Positions 11,835-24,891 of a stretch of DNA of 64,000 bases are shown one piece after another. Position 1 is the first letter of the stretch. Every line of letters begins with the position of its first letter. The position numbers and the translations under genes are program-made. Source of the stretch: Polydactylus sextarius (lineage: Eukaryota > Chordata > Actinopteri > Polynemidae). The stretch is taken from positions 17,807,272-17,871,271 of the forward strand of contig CM028914.1 in the NCBI GenBank assembly GCA_016801845.1, read 5' to 3'. Below the pieces are notes generated by a model. It worked only from the letters and a program-made list of their open reading frames with translations, was not told the DNA's origin and made no database searches.

Positions 11835-14800
11835 ACAAAATAAGTAACAACAATTTGCAACCAGTTTTTTTTTTCTCACCATCCTTGATGCCAACGTACG
11901 GCTTCAGAGATAGACTCAATGAAAATTCATTGAAAAATTGGGTTGCTTCATAAGTCAAGACAGTTGAGAAATCGCACAAAATAAAAGACATAAAGAACAT
12001 TTTTGTCAGTTGCAGGGGTGTTTTTTGGAAGGACAGGAAGCCAGGCCTGAAGAGCAGCATTTGGGCATGGCCGCTGGCATCTTTGGTTCAGTCAAACATA
12101 CGAAGGTAACATGAGCTTGAGCATTCCAGACACATGAGAATGACCACACAAGGAATGCTGAGGCTGAACTCTAACCCTGGTATGGAACCAAAACACAATC
12201 TGCTACAACAAACTACGAATGTCGTTCCATAATATCCCATGAGGTATCAATGCTTTTTAAACGGTTAAATCAGTACAGAACCAGGACTATATATTCTGCG
12301 CGTTCTAAGTAAAACATTATCTCTGCGTCCTGCGTTGGCAGGAGATGCTCGCCTTCGACTTGCTGTGGTTTTAAGACAGGCCTGTGCAAAGCCTTTTTTT
12401 TCCTTTTTTTTTTTTTGACGACAGCAACCTTTCACTTAGTCGACAAGTCCAACCTTGTCCTTTACAGAGGAGGTCAAACGATTCAGCAGCTAGGAGGAAA
12501 AACGGAGGATGTGCTTCGAGAAAAAAAAAAAAAAAAAAGAAGCAGCATCCGATCTTCCGGGAGAGGCAACGACCACTACTACTGCCACGATCTACCGAAC
12601 GACACACATCAACACACCTTGACAAACTAGGCCATGAGGTTGGGCCACAGTGTTGGGAGATATCGGGGGGTGAGGGAGTTAACGTGTGACTTCTTGTCCT
12701 TTCAAACCTGCATGGGTGTTGACTTGCACTGGTAAGAAAAAAAAAAAAAACACCTGTTGAACAGATCTGCATATATCAAGGATAGTAAAGGTTGCACATG
12801 TAGGATTTTCTCTTAATACACCGCTTTTGAATTGTTATAACGACCATTGTAATACATTCCGTAGCCCCTGTGACGTGTTGTTGTTGCTGCTGCTGGGACT
12901 TTTCCTTCTTTTTATAGTCTCTATATTTTTCCCATAGGGAATTGATCCCACAATCACCCACAACGGACTCGATGTGATTCTCGGGGGCTACTGTTTGTAT
13001 CGATGACAGTCACCCATCGGGAGTAAAAAAAAAAAAAATGCGCCGTCATGACTCGATTCACGGCGATGTGCGACAGAGAAAATCTTACATGCAGCATCTT
13101 TTTTTTTTTTTTTAAGTATGATATGATCAATGAGTCCGCATGACCAGTCACGAGCTGTGACCACCCCAATATGAGGTCCGATAGCACCATATTTGTCTTT
13201 TAAATCTCTTAATGGTTAATAAGAGTGTCTAAGCCATAGATCAAGCATATCATGGATAAAACCATAGGTCTCATACTCAGACATACATGCAACAAAATAC
13301 ATTGCATGTGTATACAAAGACATATATGTAAAAGAGCATGGTCAATTTGGTTTTGCAGCAGAAAAATTCAGGTTGTGCTGTATCAAATGGACCAGGAAAT
13401 GAACGTCTGACTGTTCCTCTCTAACGCGTCTTTATGTAGTGTATTTTGTGTTTTTTTTTGTTTGTTTTTTTTAAGAAAAGCATGAATTTCACTCAAGGTT
13501 GGGACTGACTTCTTGTGGTTTTAAGCGTTTAGGGTAACAACACCACAATGTCCAATACTAGTTTAAGAGAATATATTCAATGTCTCCTCCGGCGGTGGTG
13601 GAGGAGGTGGAGGACTTTGAAAAGCTGAAAGAGCTGAAGATCAGCAGCTGCGTCAGATGTGAGCAAACAGGGGACTGCAGGCATACAGGAGCTCCCATAT
13701 GTCTTGAGAAACTATTAATAGCGTTCACGTGAAGATAACGTGGTCTCAGCGTTTTCTTTCCCTACGCTGCAGCGTGAAGATGGGAGTTGTGGCCGGAGGA
13801 ACACTCAGAGCGTCATCTACTGGTCCATCGTTTATTAAATCATTAATTTAAGGCAACACAACTGAAATCTGGGTCATTTCGGTTTACTGTGGATGGAGCG
13901 CCAAAAGCCCTTGACATTTTGCATAAAGAAAAAATAACCTGCCAGTTAGTAAAGGCTGTTACGAAGAAAGATGTTGGTCAAGTAACAAGAACCTCTCAAA
14001 AATTCCAGTTAGCAAAACTAAAACCGAACCCAACAAAAAAAAAAAAAAAAAAACAAGCAGATCGCGGTGATCCTGAACAATTCCAAACATTCTGGAAAGG
14101 AAATCCAACAAGCTTAGTGTGTGTGGATGTGACTCACGACATTATTTGGATGGGAAATGGCTTCTTAAGTCCTTACAAAGGCCTGGCTTTTTATTTGTAG
14201 ACCTCAACTGTGGGACGCTGGAGGCCCCCGTGCAGAGATTCTGCTCTTACTAATTCAACTGTGTTTGCTCTAACCTACTGCCGAACAGCTGACAACACAG
14301 AGCACGATTCAAAATATGTCCTGCGCCGTGGACGCACGCAGATCAACGGGATCTCACTGAACAGAGAGAGAGAATCAGAGGAGAACGGTGCTAGTGCGGT
14401 TTCAACAACTAAATCAACTCCACGACGGCATGCACTTCTAAAAAATGACACTAACGCTTCATTAGCTCGCTTCCTTTTTGTGCGTCAAAGAGGGTGTGAC
14501 TTTCAAAAACGACGATTTCAATACAGCGTACTCCGCCCAACGACGAGTGACAATGGTTAGCTATAATCTGAAAAAGGCAAGACAATGTTTTCCACGACGA
14601 CACGGGCAAATATACAAGACATCCGACGAGCGACCGAAAACCGACAGGCGTCCGGTGACGCAGCCGCGCCTGAGGCTGGCTGGTGGAGGTTTGCACTCAC
14701 GGGTTCAACACCCACGGTATTAAGAGGTTACCAGTTTAGTGGCACTGAATGCAAACGCTTCGAGCCAAACGACAGACTACTCTTACAAAGTGTGGAATAA

Positions 14801-16063
14801 AAAGAGAATATGGCTTTAAGTGTTTATAGCATGTCCCTGTCAAGTGACTCCCTGCCAGTAAACTCAGAAACCAACACGCAGTAAATTTAAATGAAAGAAA
14901 AATGTTCATGCACAATTATTTTTTTTCCATTTTCCTCTAGGGACCTGTAGTTGTGCCCACTCCCCTTCTCTCTCTCCAACGCAGGGAAAAGCAGACCCAC
15001 TCGTAGCCCATTGGGGTTTTTTTGTTGTTGTTGTTTTTTTTTTTTTTACATCATTAATTAACAAAAATGGCTTCCTCCGCATTTATCTTTAAATTGAAAA
15101 ATTAAAAACAAAACCAGGGAACATCGCTGTAAGCTTAGACAAACGCAGCTAAAGGTTTACAGATTCCACTACAAAACACCACAAACACCCAAAACGGAGG
15201 GAGGGGAAAAGGTTTCCCAAACAAACAAACAAAAATCTCTGTAGGGGAATCTTTAGGTAAAATCCTTTTTTTTCCTGTATTTACTCAACTGGATTTTATC
15301 TGGTGGCAGACCAATGTCCATATCCACACACAGAAACACACACACGATCGTGAGCTCAAACAATAAACACAACCAACGAGTGGCTGCTCAGAGGGCATCA
15401 CAATCCTACTATCTATACTTTGGAGTATACAGATCCCAATAAATAGTTCCAACTACGACACTACAAGAGTTTACAAGGCTCAAACACCCTCAACAGTCAA
15501 GCTTTTTTTTGAGAGGAATCAGAATAGAGACGACACAGCCTTTGAGAACTGCGGTTGCCTTGCTACATGGTATACATGTCTGGATATTAGGATAAAGGAA
15601 ATAAAGGAAAAAAAAAAAAAGTAATTTTTTTGTTTTTTAGTAAATGTAAAAGAGTAGCAAAGCCTAAACAATATAAGCATGAGACTAATCTACTGTAAGA
15701 GACTTCCTTCCATCCACAGAATCAAACACCTGATTAGGTTTTGCTGAAGAGACGCGAGATTAATAAAATCTATTATTTGTTAATTTTCAAAAATATGAAT
15801 GAAGGGGATTATAGATATAGGTATACATATGCTGCAAAAACTTAACCACAGGCAAAGAAAATGAAACATGGATCTCTTGCCATAATCAAATGATGCTTCG
15901 TTGCCACCCGTTGCCATGTCAACGTCTGGGAGACGGCCAGCATGGCAACGGAAACTATCATCATAAAATGGTACAGTAGTAGAAATAGCTAGACCAGGAG
16001 GGGGCGGGCTCTCCTGGGAAAAGGTCCGCGGAGAGGTCCAATGATTGGTCATGCGGCTCGCTG

Positions 16064-19000
16064 TCAGGAATAATGGTTGTAGGGTGGTAGAGGGTGCCCA
16101 ATGCCATTCTGGTAGTGATGGTGCTGACGGTGGGCGATGTACTCTGCATAACCCATTGTCATCTTCTCGCTACGGTACCTGGGGATGAGAAAACACGTGT
16201 TGATGGCGGCTTTTTTTGTTCTGCCTCGTACAAAACTTTTTTTTTTTTCCCCTGTCTTTTGTTGCAAATTAGCCTCAGCTAAGAGTTGAGTCAGCACTTT
16301 GGTTTGTGTTAAACTTGGCAGCAGATTATACCGAGCACAGACATAAGCCTGAAGCAGAGATTAGAAGTGGGCTTCAGAGGTCTTGTAAGCTCACTTCTTT
16401 CAAACTTCACACTTCTAAATTTTCTAATTTATATTTCCAGACCTGGGTGACACTGGGTTTTATCAGATTTCCTGCAGCTCCATGTGGGGCCACAAGGCTT
16501 CACACAGCGTAGTGTAATCTTACCTGGTTAACTTAATGGTCTTCCTGAAGTCATTTGTGATGGGAGCTTTATAACCTCCCTTTCGTAGTAAGGAATCTAT
16601 GGTTTGAATGTGGTCCCAACCTTGATGAAACAAAGACAAAGTTCTTTACACAATACAGATTTTTTTTTCCCACATTAATTGAACATACGCTTCGTCTATA
16701 AAGGCTCGAGTGTTCAGAGCAACAAAAAGATCTCACCTTGCTCCTTTGCAACCTCTGGTAGGTAGGTGGCGGTGCGCTTTGATCCTTTTTCATTGAAAAA
16801 CTCTATCCTAATACCGTGAACACCCACCTAGAATTCAAAACGAACACACACAAAGAACACATTAAACCCTGTGAATCGCTCTAACGACTTTAAGTTTTAA
16901 AGTTTTAAAAAGTAGCTCAACTACCGAATACCATGTTTTAACATATGTGATGTTACCGTTTGTGAAAAAGAAAAAGCTATTATTAAAAACTTATCAGAAC
17001 CGTAGCTCTCATTTCCATTTTCTTTAATTGCAAGAGAGTTGGGTGGGCACATCGTTTGATGCACCAGCGTAATCACTACTCTGCAATGCAACGCATGAGT
17101 ATAGCACCCAATCAGGCTGAATTAATTGTGGAGCACAAAAACGTAATTGCTATGATTTAGTTTGAAGCACTGTTCTTGTGATAAAAAGCGATTACATAAG
17201 GTCCTGCCTCCGAGTAAATGTACAAATGTTCTTGGTCATTTCGTTTGTTGGTTGCACGCATCCGGAGAAAACTCCACCTCACCAGAAACGTGGAGGAGCT
17301 GCTCGAGTGTTATTAGCAGGAGCGAGACGGACTGAATAGGCATTTAAAGCTAGAGGGCGCCGCAATTCTCAAAGCAAATTAAATTATTCTGTTTGAAGGT
17401 AACTCCGGCGCTCTGTCGTGTTTCCGGCAAAGCGAGCGTCTTACCTCCCAGTCAAGGTAATCACCGACGTCTTCAAAGTTGGTGAGAAGAGACACTGAGC
17501 AGAAGAGGCGAGGCAGCTCATCCCTTGTCATAGGGGGGAAGCGGCTGTCTTTAAGGGCACTGCAGATGGAAGACGCACAGAGAGATGCCATTAGAGAAGG
17601 AAACTGTCATCAAATGTCTGACAGGTGGATTTCGACAATGTGGGGGATTTAAAAATGAGAATCTGATACCGTCTCCATTCAAATGTACAATATGAAGAAT
17701 CAAAAAGGCCTTTTGTCTGGTGACCTCACAGACATTCAAAGGGCAACGTGGTTGCACAACAAGTGCAGAGAGCAGCTGTCCACAGTGTTTGTAATGTGTG
17801 TATGTGCATACATTAACAGTATTGGACCTGAGTGTGTTTACATGTATTGTATTAGGTCAGTTATGTCCACCCCCCTCAGGTCAAGAACTGCTAGTGAAGA
17901 CACACCAGCTGAGCCTCAACATTTTTAAAACGGTCTCGTCTCATTTTTAAATCTGGATTTTCAACAACACTAGTTTTAGTTTCAGTCCTCTCCACATGCA
18001 TGCACACTCACGGCCTCTTTTCTTTGTAGCAACACAGGTTACGTGACATTCCACCAACATGTGACATTAATATTAATATTAGATTTCTCAGGATGACACA
18101 CACTGATTTCACCCATCATCATGTTGGTCTGGAGGGAGTATAAGAGTCTCTAATAAACCTACATAAGGATTCTTTATAATCACAACTCTGACTTAATTAG
18201 CGTCTCCATCGTTTTAATTTAAAACAGTGTCACTTCTTCAACACAGATAGTGTCACAGTATGTGCTCTACTTTTAACACACGGAAAGAAAAACTGAATCC
18301 ATATCATTGCTCACCTGGTAAGGGTGTACTCCCTGAGTCCTGAGTGCAGATTCATGGCAGAAAATGTACCTATACAACCCCTCAACCGCTTGTCTCTGCC
18401 TATTTTCCATGTGACAAACAGCGGGCTGAAAAACAAGAAAGGACAGGAGGCCGTGTTAAAACAGATGAATGTTGAAAACAAGCACAGCAGTTGTTCATTT
18501 CTATTATTCTGCTTGTAATAATGACTTATTCATGTTTAGTCAAAAAACCAGAACATTTGTCTTTTACACCACGATGGATCAGTTTTCATCTACGATTTCA
18601 GCTTTTGTTCATAACCGTCTACTCTTCGTGTAGTTACATTTGGGGATTTCCAGTGTCTTCACAGTGAAACTGTGTTAAGTAAAGAACTTAACTGTGTAAA
18701 TAAGATCTACAAATTCACCACTTGGCTAATCGGAAGTAAAATGTGTCAATGACAAAGAAAAAAAAAAAAACCCAAGTACAGCTCAACAGGACAGGTACAG
18801 TGCTTCAGCAGAGAACATAATGAGAACGATTTAAAGCTATCTCATTTGGATTTGCATAAGTGCACTTCACAGAACATTACTCAGGCTGCTGACATTGTTG
18901 GTGGGCATCACAGTGGAGCAGAGATAAAGCAGGACTCAACTGCCATTTACTGTTAAGTAAAAAAAAAAAAGAAAAAAAAAAAAGAACCAGCAACCTTTTC

Positions 19001-22000
19001 TACACCAGACACCTTAAAGTCAGATGTCTGATGAAACAAATACTATTGGATTTTAAAAATCAACAGTTTTCTATGGTGGTTTTTTTTAATACATCTGTGC
19101 ATTTTGTGGTGGTCAAAAGTAAATGACAGATGACATTTTTTTTTCTTCACTATATAAAGTAAATCTCAATGATTTATTGTCACTTGCCCATCAAACTTAT
19201 GTCCACACATCAATCACGGGGCCTTGGATTATTTTTTCCCCTTAAGCAATTTTAGCAATTTTAGGATGAGCAATAAAATAAAAATTTTGAGTAACACCGT
19301 CATACTTTCACACCATTATTTGAGTCTGATCAATTATTTAGCAATTATTTAGTAATAAAAAGAGGTTCCTTTTTTTTTTTTTTTTTTTGGAAACTAGGAC
19401 AGACTTTTGCTTATATTTATCCTTAATTCTTTCCTGCATTTTTATGTTTCTTCCTTCAAAATAAATCAGTTTGAAGCTTCGATTGTCTTGTGAGAACCAA
19501 AACAGTCAAGCTTGATGAAAACACTGCTCTCATTTTACCGAATACATGTAACTAACAAAAACATGCACGACACACTTCGTCATTGATAAAATCTTACATT
19601 TTATTTTGAACTTGTTCACATAATGAACATTTTTACAAAAGCAAATCCAAAGTTCAAGAGCTGATTGAGCGGAGTACCAATAGTAACACAAAAAAAATTA
19701 CAAAAGAAGTACAGCTACCGCAAATAATGTAAGAGTCAACAGTTGAATGAAAATCAATGTGTCCTTTAGTCACTGCTGAAGACTGCGATCTTATTCAAGT
19801 TTTACCCAGAAGCTCCTTGTTAAAACGCTGCATGGTGACCGTCCATGGCTTCATTTTATTTTTCCTCCTTCCCTGTCAATGAGACATGGTTGATTGATGT
19901 AGATAAGAATAAAAATATTCTAAAAGTTGCCGTTGAGCTCCATTTTAATTGCACAGTGGACAAGCACAAGCTAACATGTTTGATGAATAGTTATGTCTCA
20001 AGCTAATCTTACCGTTAAATTATTGTTCAAGCTTACTGCAGCTACAAAAACCACAATAACTTACGATGTATAATAAAAATATTATCTAGTAAAAAGTTAG
20101 AGAGAGAATTCACTTAACATTACTCCACTAGCTACAGTGACCTCATCTCTTTACACATACAGTCATGGAAAAAATTATTACACCACCCTTGTTTTCTTCA
20201 GTGTCTTGTTGTAATGTCTGGTATAACTAAAGGTACATTTGTTTGGACAAATATAAGAATAACAACAAAAAATAGCTCATAAGACTTTAATCTAAGAGGT
20301 GTTATTTAGCCATTTTCTATGGTTTTCTTGATAATAACCAAAATCAAAAGTTCTTACATCAATAGCTATGGCATTGTACTGCCAAAAACAGTGCTTCTAG
20401 GTATTGCATGTTTTTTTGTTGCGTTCATTGTATTTTTCAGGTAATATACCTTTAGTGGTACCAGGCATTAAAATGGACAAGAAACTGGAGAAAACAAGGA
20501 GAACAAGAGTGGTCTAATGCTTTTTTCCATAACTATATATTTGAGCAACTTTAGCTTGCTAGCTAAATTAGCTGATGAGCATGTTAACATACCTGCAGCA
20601 GTGCTCGTGGGTCGGTGTGGTTGGTTGGTCCTGTTGTCGTCAAAATGAAGTAAAATGATTCTTACAATTTGTTGTTCACCGAGAAGAAAAATATACTGAC
20701 GGTTCTTGACGTGAGTTTCCTTTTTGTTGTTGTTGCTTTTTATTAATATGGCTACGATATATAAGCTAGGCAGGCAGTTGCCGGTGTAGACAGCAAATAA
20801 ACGCACTGTCCTCAAGGTGATTCAGGATTTAAATGGGCAAACCGTGTCCCAGTGACTTCAGAATGTAAAATGTACATTTGCAGGAAGCGAAGGCTCCTGT
20901 TCTTGTATTTTAGAAGCACTCTCCACATAAATTGGTCAGTCTGACACCCCACATTGTTTGCTGACTAACTTTGCAGAGCACTGCATCTGTGTCAGATGTT
21001 GTGGTCGTTTGGAGCATTTCAATAATTCAGTCTGACAATGCCCCCAAGTGAAGGATTTGTTGAGGACACCGCCGACCATAAGTATAGGCTTCTCAGACCA
21101 GCGGGAGTTTTCACACTGGTGGGCATTAACCCACTGCATTCCTCATCGTGATGGGCCGACTGGGTTTAAACCTTGGTTTCAAACAAAGAGGGTTAGACTC
21201 AATCCCACTATTCACCCTGTAGGACTCACAGACGTGGGTTCAACTAAAACAGGATTATTTTTTTTCTCTGTGGGAAATGGTCAGTCTAAATATTGTATGC
21301 TTTTTTTAAGTGATTTTGTTGATTTTTGCACAATGGACTTTTTGCCTCCAACTGAACCAAACTCAGTCTCAAATAGTTGGCATCTTTGGTTAAGTGGAGG
21401 AAAAAAATAGCCGCTCCCTTTGTGTAAAAGTCAGATTCTAAAGCCTTTTAGGAACATTTTCCCCATGTTAACATATATAAATGTATCATTTTTTATTAAT
21501 ACAAACTAAAACACTATTTTTCCCCACATGTCTAATTGAGAGGACCATATTATTTCATGTGTTATATCAGTGGTAATGTTAATCTGGATTTTTAGGTTGG
21601 TCTGGAAGAGTCTTAGGAAAGACGGGGGAAATATTATCGTCAATGTAAACATGGACATGTACAGACTGGCAGCCATGAATGGAAACAGGAATGTGATGAA
21701 TTCACAGAAAAGGAAAAACAATAGCAAGAACAACAAGTAAATTACCTGACACACATGCTGTTAGTGTAGTTAGATGTGTAATCTTTCTCTCTAAGACCTG
21801 TCTTATTATCATTCTGCATTCACCACACAATTGTGAGTTTTGATTGATCCCTATACATGAATACTATGCTTCTAGATTTGTCTTATATTTTTATGTATAT
21901 ATACACATATACATACATACTCACACACTTTTTCCATTACATATACATATATGGATTAACCACTGAAGCAGCTGGCAGAGCTGCAGTGCATATATAAATA

Positions 22001-23858
22001 CATACTTGGATAATTTCCAACCCAGGACCTGCTTCTGAAACGTATGTAACATTATACTTTGGGGTCTGTACAGTGAAATACAAGGCTGCCTTTCTCTGTA
22101 ACTCTATCACATGACAGTAGTAAGACATGTTTAAAACCCACAATACAACAATTCTTTTGACTGGTTTGGCCAATTTGACCATGGTCTTTGTCAACAAGTC
22201 ACTCCAGTGTTTCTTCACCCATGTCAGGTCAATACACTGGAGCAGTCAGTCATGGCGTCCATGTAAACAGTCCCTTTACTAACTCAACATGGACGCAAAA
22301 CGACCGCAAAGTCACATGCTATCACATTACAGCGACAGTAAAGACGAGCAGATGAAGTGTTTCAGAGGAGGGCGCAAGAGTGCGGGTTTCGGGCAAACAA
22401 ACAAATGTATTACTGTTGTGATAAATTTGGTTAGAAAACAGAAACACTAAGTATGTCAATGTGTAGTTCAGTTGGGTCAAAATTGTGTAAGTTTGTTGAT
22501 TATATTAAAGAAACTGCCATTTTGCAGGTAAATCTGACCGTTAGGAATTCTTAAGATTGCTAAGTGATTAGCAACCACCACCTTTTCTTTGTTGGTAGAT
22601 GCTAACCCCGGTTTTTTTAAAGGTCCCTTATTTCGACAGTCCGCTCTTCCTTTACCACACAAAACCTCCTGTAATTGAAACGTCTACCTGGTAGTTGTAC
22701 AAGTCTGTTATCGTATATATCTTTTAATTAATTACATCAAGCTTAGTTGGACTTCGCTACCAAGCTAATGTAGCTCGCGGCTAACAAAGCTAAGCCTATT
22801 ATGTGGTAAGAGTTCACAGAAGGTAACTTAAAAGATTAACACTACTAACATTAACTTTTGATGCTTTTTATTTATATTTTTAAAAAATGTCCACAATCCA
22901 ACGACAGCTGTTGGTGTCAAAAAACCACCGATGTTATCTTCCTCGTTCCACCCTTTCTTCAAATGTTAGTGGTTAGCTGATGATAGCTACATGCTAACAG
23001 GCTTGGCTAACATTAGCCGGTGTTCTTCGAGTTAGATAAACAGTCTCGTAATTTTTTTTTGTCGTCGAGTACCGGCGGGAAATCTTTACACGACCGAGTA
23101 TATCATTCAGATACAATTCAGCTCGATAACATCATATCAGATCATTCATTGTAGTGTTGGTGTTAAGCTGGTGTAGCTACAGGCCAGTGCAGACAGTCTT
23201 TTCGACAAGGCCCAAATTCCACAAATTAAGCTGTGATCGCGAGTTTTTCGCTTTAAATTCATTAAAAGTGAAGCGTTGTTTCGATGTGACAGTTTGTGCC
23301 CTTTAAAGTGGAACACAATCTGAGGCGAAAGCCATCAAGTGTGCCGCAACAGACATTTACAGAAAGAATACACGAGTGAGCGTTGACATGCAGCAAAACA
23401 ACAAAAGACAAAAGTACTCACTAGGGATCATTTGTAAACCTGGGTGTTCTCGGAGGTTGGTATCCGTACAGATGGCAATAAAGCACGTCAAAACAGAAGC
23501 AGCACATCTCCGCTGAGACCACCATTTTTCTGCCTCCACTTCCCGAACCAGGTCCCGGGCTGAGATTCGGGGAGAGGCCGGATGAAGTGTAACCGGCCGG
23601 GGCTGGGGACAGAGCGTTTGTGCCGCTGCTACCACTACTACTACTGGTGCCACTAACGTTACCCCCGGGTCCCCCCAGGCCGTTGGCTCTGCTCACGTTC
23701 GCCGCTGCTGCAACGGTCGCGGAGGAGCCAATCCCCAACTCCGAGCCACAATGTCCGGTTCCTGCCACCCCGCTTCCCGCCCCCACCCCGCCGGGACCCC
23801 CCGACCCGGGCGATCCCGACAGTTTCTGCTTCTTCACCCCGCAGCACCCGGCCGCCAT
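16064..23858 (-). CDS. ammecr1: AMMECR1 nuclear protein
   Basis: Six coding exons on the minus strand: 23422-23858, 18315-18425, 17445-17559, 16737-16827, 16524-16620 and 16064-16178. Phases agree at every junction, giving 321 residues against 333 in human. The start MAAGCCGVKKQKL matches the human start and has a purine at -3. The first 115 residues or so are a Gly/Ser/Ala/Pro-rich low-complexity leader. The conserved AMMECR1 domain follows from about KMVVSAEMCCFCFDVLYCHL, including the family hallmark RLRGCIGTF, then SRFPPMTRDELPRLFCSVSL and the C-terminus GIGHPLPPYNHYS. Human loss-of-function variants cause a syndrome with midface hypoplasia and elliptocytosis; the molecular activity is unsettled. 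Intron 1 is 5 kb. The neighbour tmem164 is conserved in human. In-frame upstream ATGs at 23990 and 23897 leave room for a longer N-terminus. Confidence 0.96.
19600..19872 (-). other. Possible alternative or nested terminal exon in ammecr1 intron 1
   Basis: On the minus strand the acceptor CTCATTGACAG is followed from 19872 by 25 open codons (GRRKNKMKPWTVTMQRFNKE then LLGKT) and a TGA at 19797-19795. AATAAA on the minus strand lies at 19605-19600, about 190 bp further on. If ammecr1 exon 1 spliced here, its trailing TA plus the first G would make TAG at once, giving a truncated isoform. If a nested gene used it in phase 0, the 25 codons would be its C-terminus. I do not recognise the peptide, and it may be chance. 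Confidence 0.2.
20160..20535. mobile_element. Tc1/mariner-type MITE (non-autonomous)
   Basis: 376-bp element with imperfect terminal inverted repeats of about 27 bp. The left end reads CAGTCATGGAAAAAATTATT and the right end, reverse complemented, TAGTTATGGAAAAAAGCATT, both then continuing into (A/G)CACCAC-like sequence. It is flanked by TA on both sides (20158-20159 and 20536-20537), as expected for TA target duplication. There is no ORF. The interior resembles a MITE family I know to be widespread in fish genomes (general knowledge, not checked here). Confidence 0.8.
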
Positions 23859-24250
23859 CTTGGAACAATCTGCACCGACACACCGCTTCCGACCCATAAC
23901 CGTCACCGCGGGAAGGGTGGGGGGGAACGCCGACCAGACGTAGAAATCCCACTGCGTTGATACGTAAGACGGACAATACTCCACTTTCACTCTTTTATTT
24001 TTTGTCGGACGACGAAATAACCGATGTGGAGAGAAGACTGCAATGTCACCCTAGCGTTACCTTTAAAAATGCGTGACTTCGCTACGCAAAATCCATAGCT
24101 GGATAAGCTTTTTTTTTTCCTTGAGTAGTCAGCCAGTCCCGCTTTAGACCACGGTGTTCCTGTGGATCACCGATAACGTCAAGTCCCGGCCAAATATTCA
24201 GCCCCTTCTCCCTTAACACGACACCATCCGAGGTGTATCTCAATCAGTTC
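23422..24250 (-). promoter_or_regulatory. GC-rich ammecr1 first exon and promoter region
   Basis: GC and CpG content rises sharply over about 23550-23960 compared with the AT-rich flanks, covering ammecr1 exon 1 and its 5' UTR, as in a CpG-island promoter. No TATA box was identified. The exact transcription start cannot be placed by eye. Confidence 0.5.
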
Positions 24251-24849
24251 TCCTTAAACATACAAGTTCAGGGAGTACACGGTCCGAACAGGCCGCAGAT
24301 GACAGTAGCCAGGCGGTCCAGATGTGAAGCTGACAGCCAGTGCGCCGTAGCCCCGCAGCACACCTCTCCAAGTGGAAGCCGGGAGCTTGAGTACGCAGGA
24401 CCCATAAGCTTCAGCACAAATTGCGCACAATGTCTTGGACAGCGTAGCGTCTCATTGCACCAGCTTGTGTTTGCTCACAGCTCCTCTCACGAACTTCTAA
24501 TTACACAACAGGCCCAGTATGTTGGAATTCCAGACAGTGGGATAACGCAGAGTAAAATGGCATCTGACAATGCGGGGTTGGCATGGCACAATGAACCGCG
24601 TCAGCGCCCGAGCAAGTCATTTCAGTACCGTTAGGCCACACTTTGCACCTGCATGATGTCTGTTCTTGGAACCTGTTTTTTCTTTTAAAAAAAAAAAAAA
24701 AAATCTCAATAACACCCCCCTCGTCAAACGTAGAGCTGAAAGTTTTCAGTGTAGGTTTGTTTGGAGGTTGTCATCCGTTTATGAGGATACATATAGAAGA
24801 TCATTCTAGTCCGTGAGCCGTGAGAAATCCTCCGGGTTTGGCAAAGCCC

Positions 24850-24891
<42 letters not shown>

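Larger units (their letters stand above)
10745..16063 (-). other. ammecr1: ammecr1 3' UTR, unusually long (about 5.3 kb)
   Basis: Minus-strand DNA downstream of the ammecr1 stop codon. The likely 3' end is set by AATAAA on the minus strand (TTTATT at 10764-10769). The interval has no convincing exon of another gene and contains many A or T homopolymers, a T/AT-rich block at about 11385-11600, an AAT microsatellite at 11790-11834 and a CpG-rich patch at about 14280-14800. Mammalian AMMECR1 also has a long 3' UTR. Internal TTTATT words could give shorter isoforms. Confidence 0.6.
18426..23421 (-). other. ammecr1 intron 1
   Basis: Large first intron, with donor CCTA|gtgagt (minus strand) at 23421 and acceptor tttttcag before 18425. 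It holds a Tc1-type MITE (20160-20535), several homopolymers and a possible short terminal exon (19795-19872). No confident nested gene was found. Confidence 0.75.

Noticed and set aside
11370..12060. Long ORFs on both strands
   Set aside because: They arise from T-rich and AAT repeats in the ammecr1 3' UTR.
23620..23960. Plus-strand Pro-rich ORFs and an alternative minus-strand ORF of 105 codons
   Set aside because: GC-rich shadows of ammecr1 exon 1; the minus-strand frame at 23421-23990 matches known AMMECR1.
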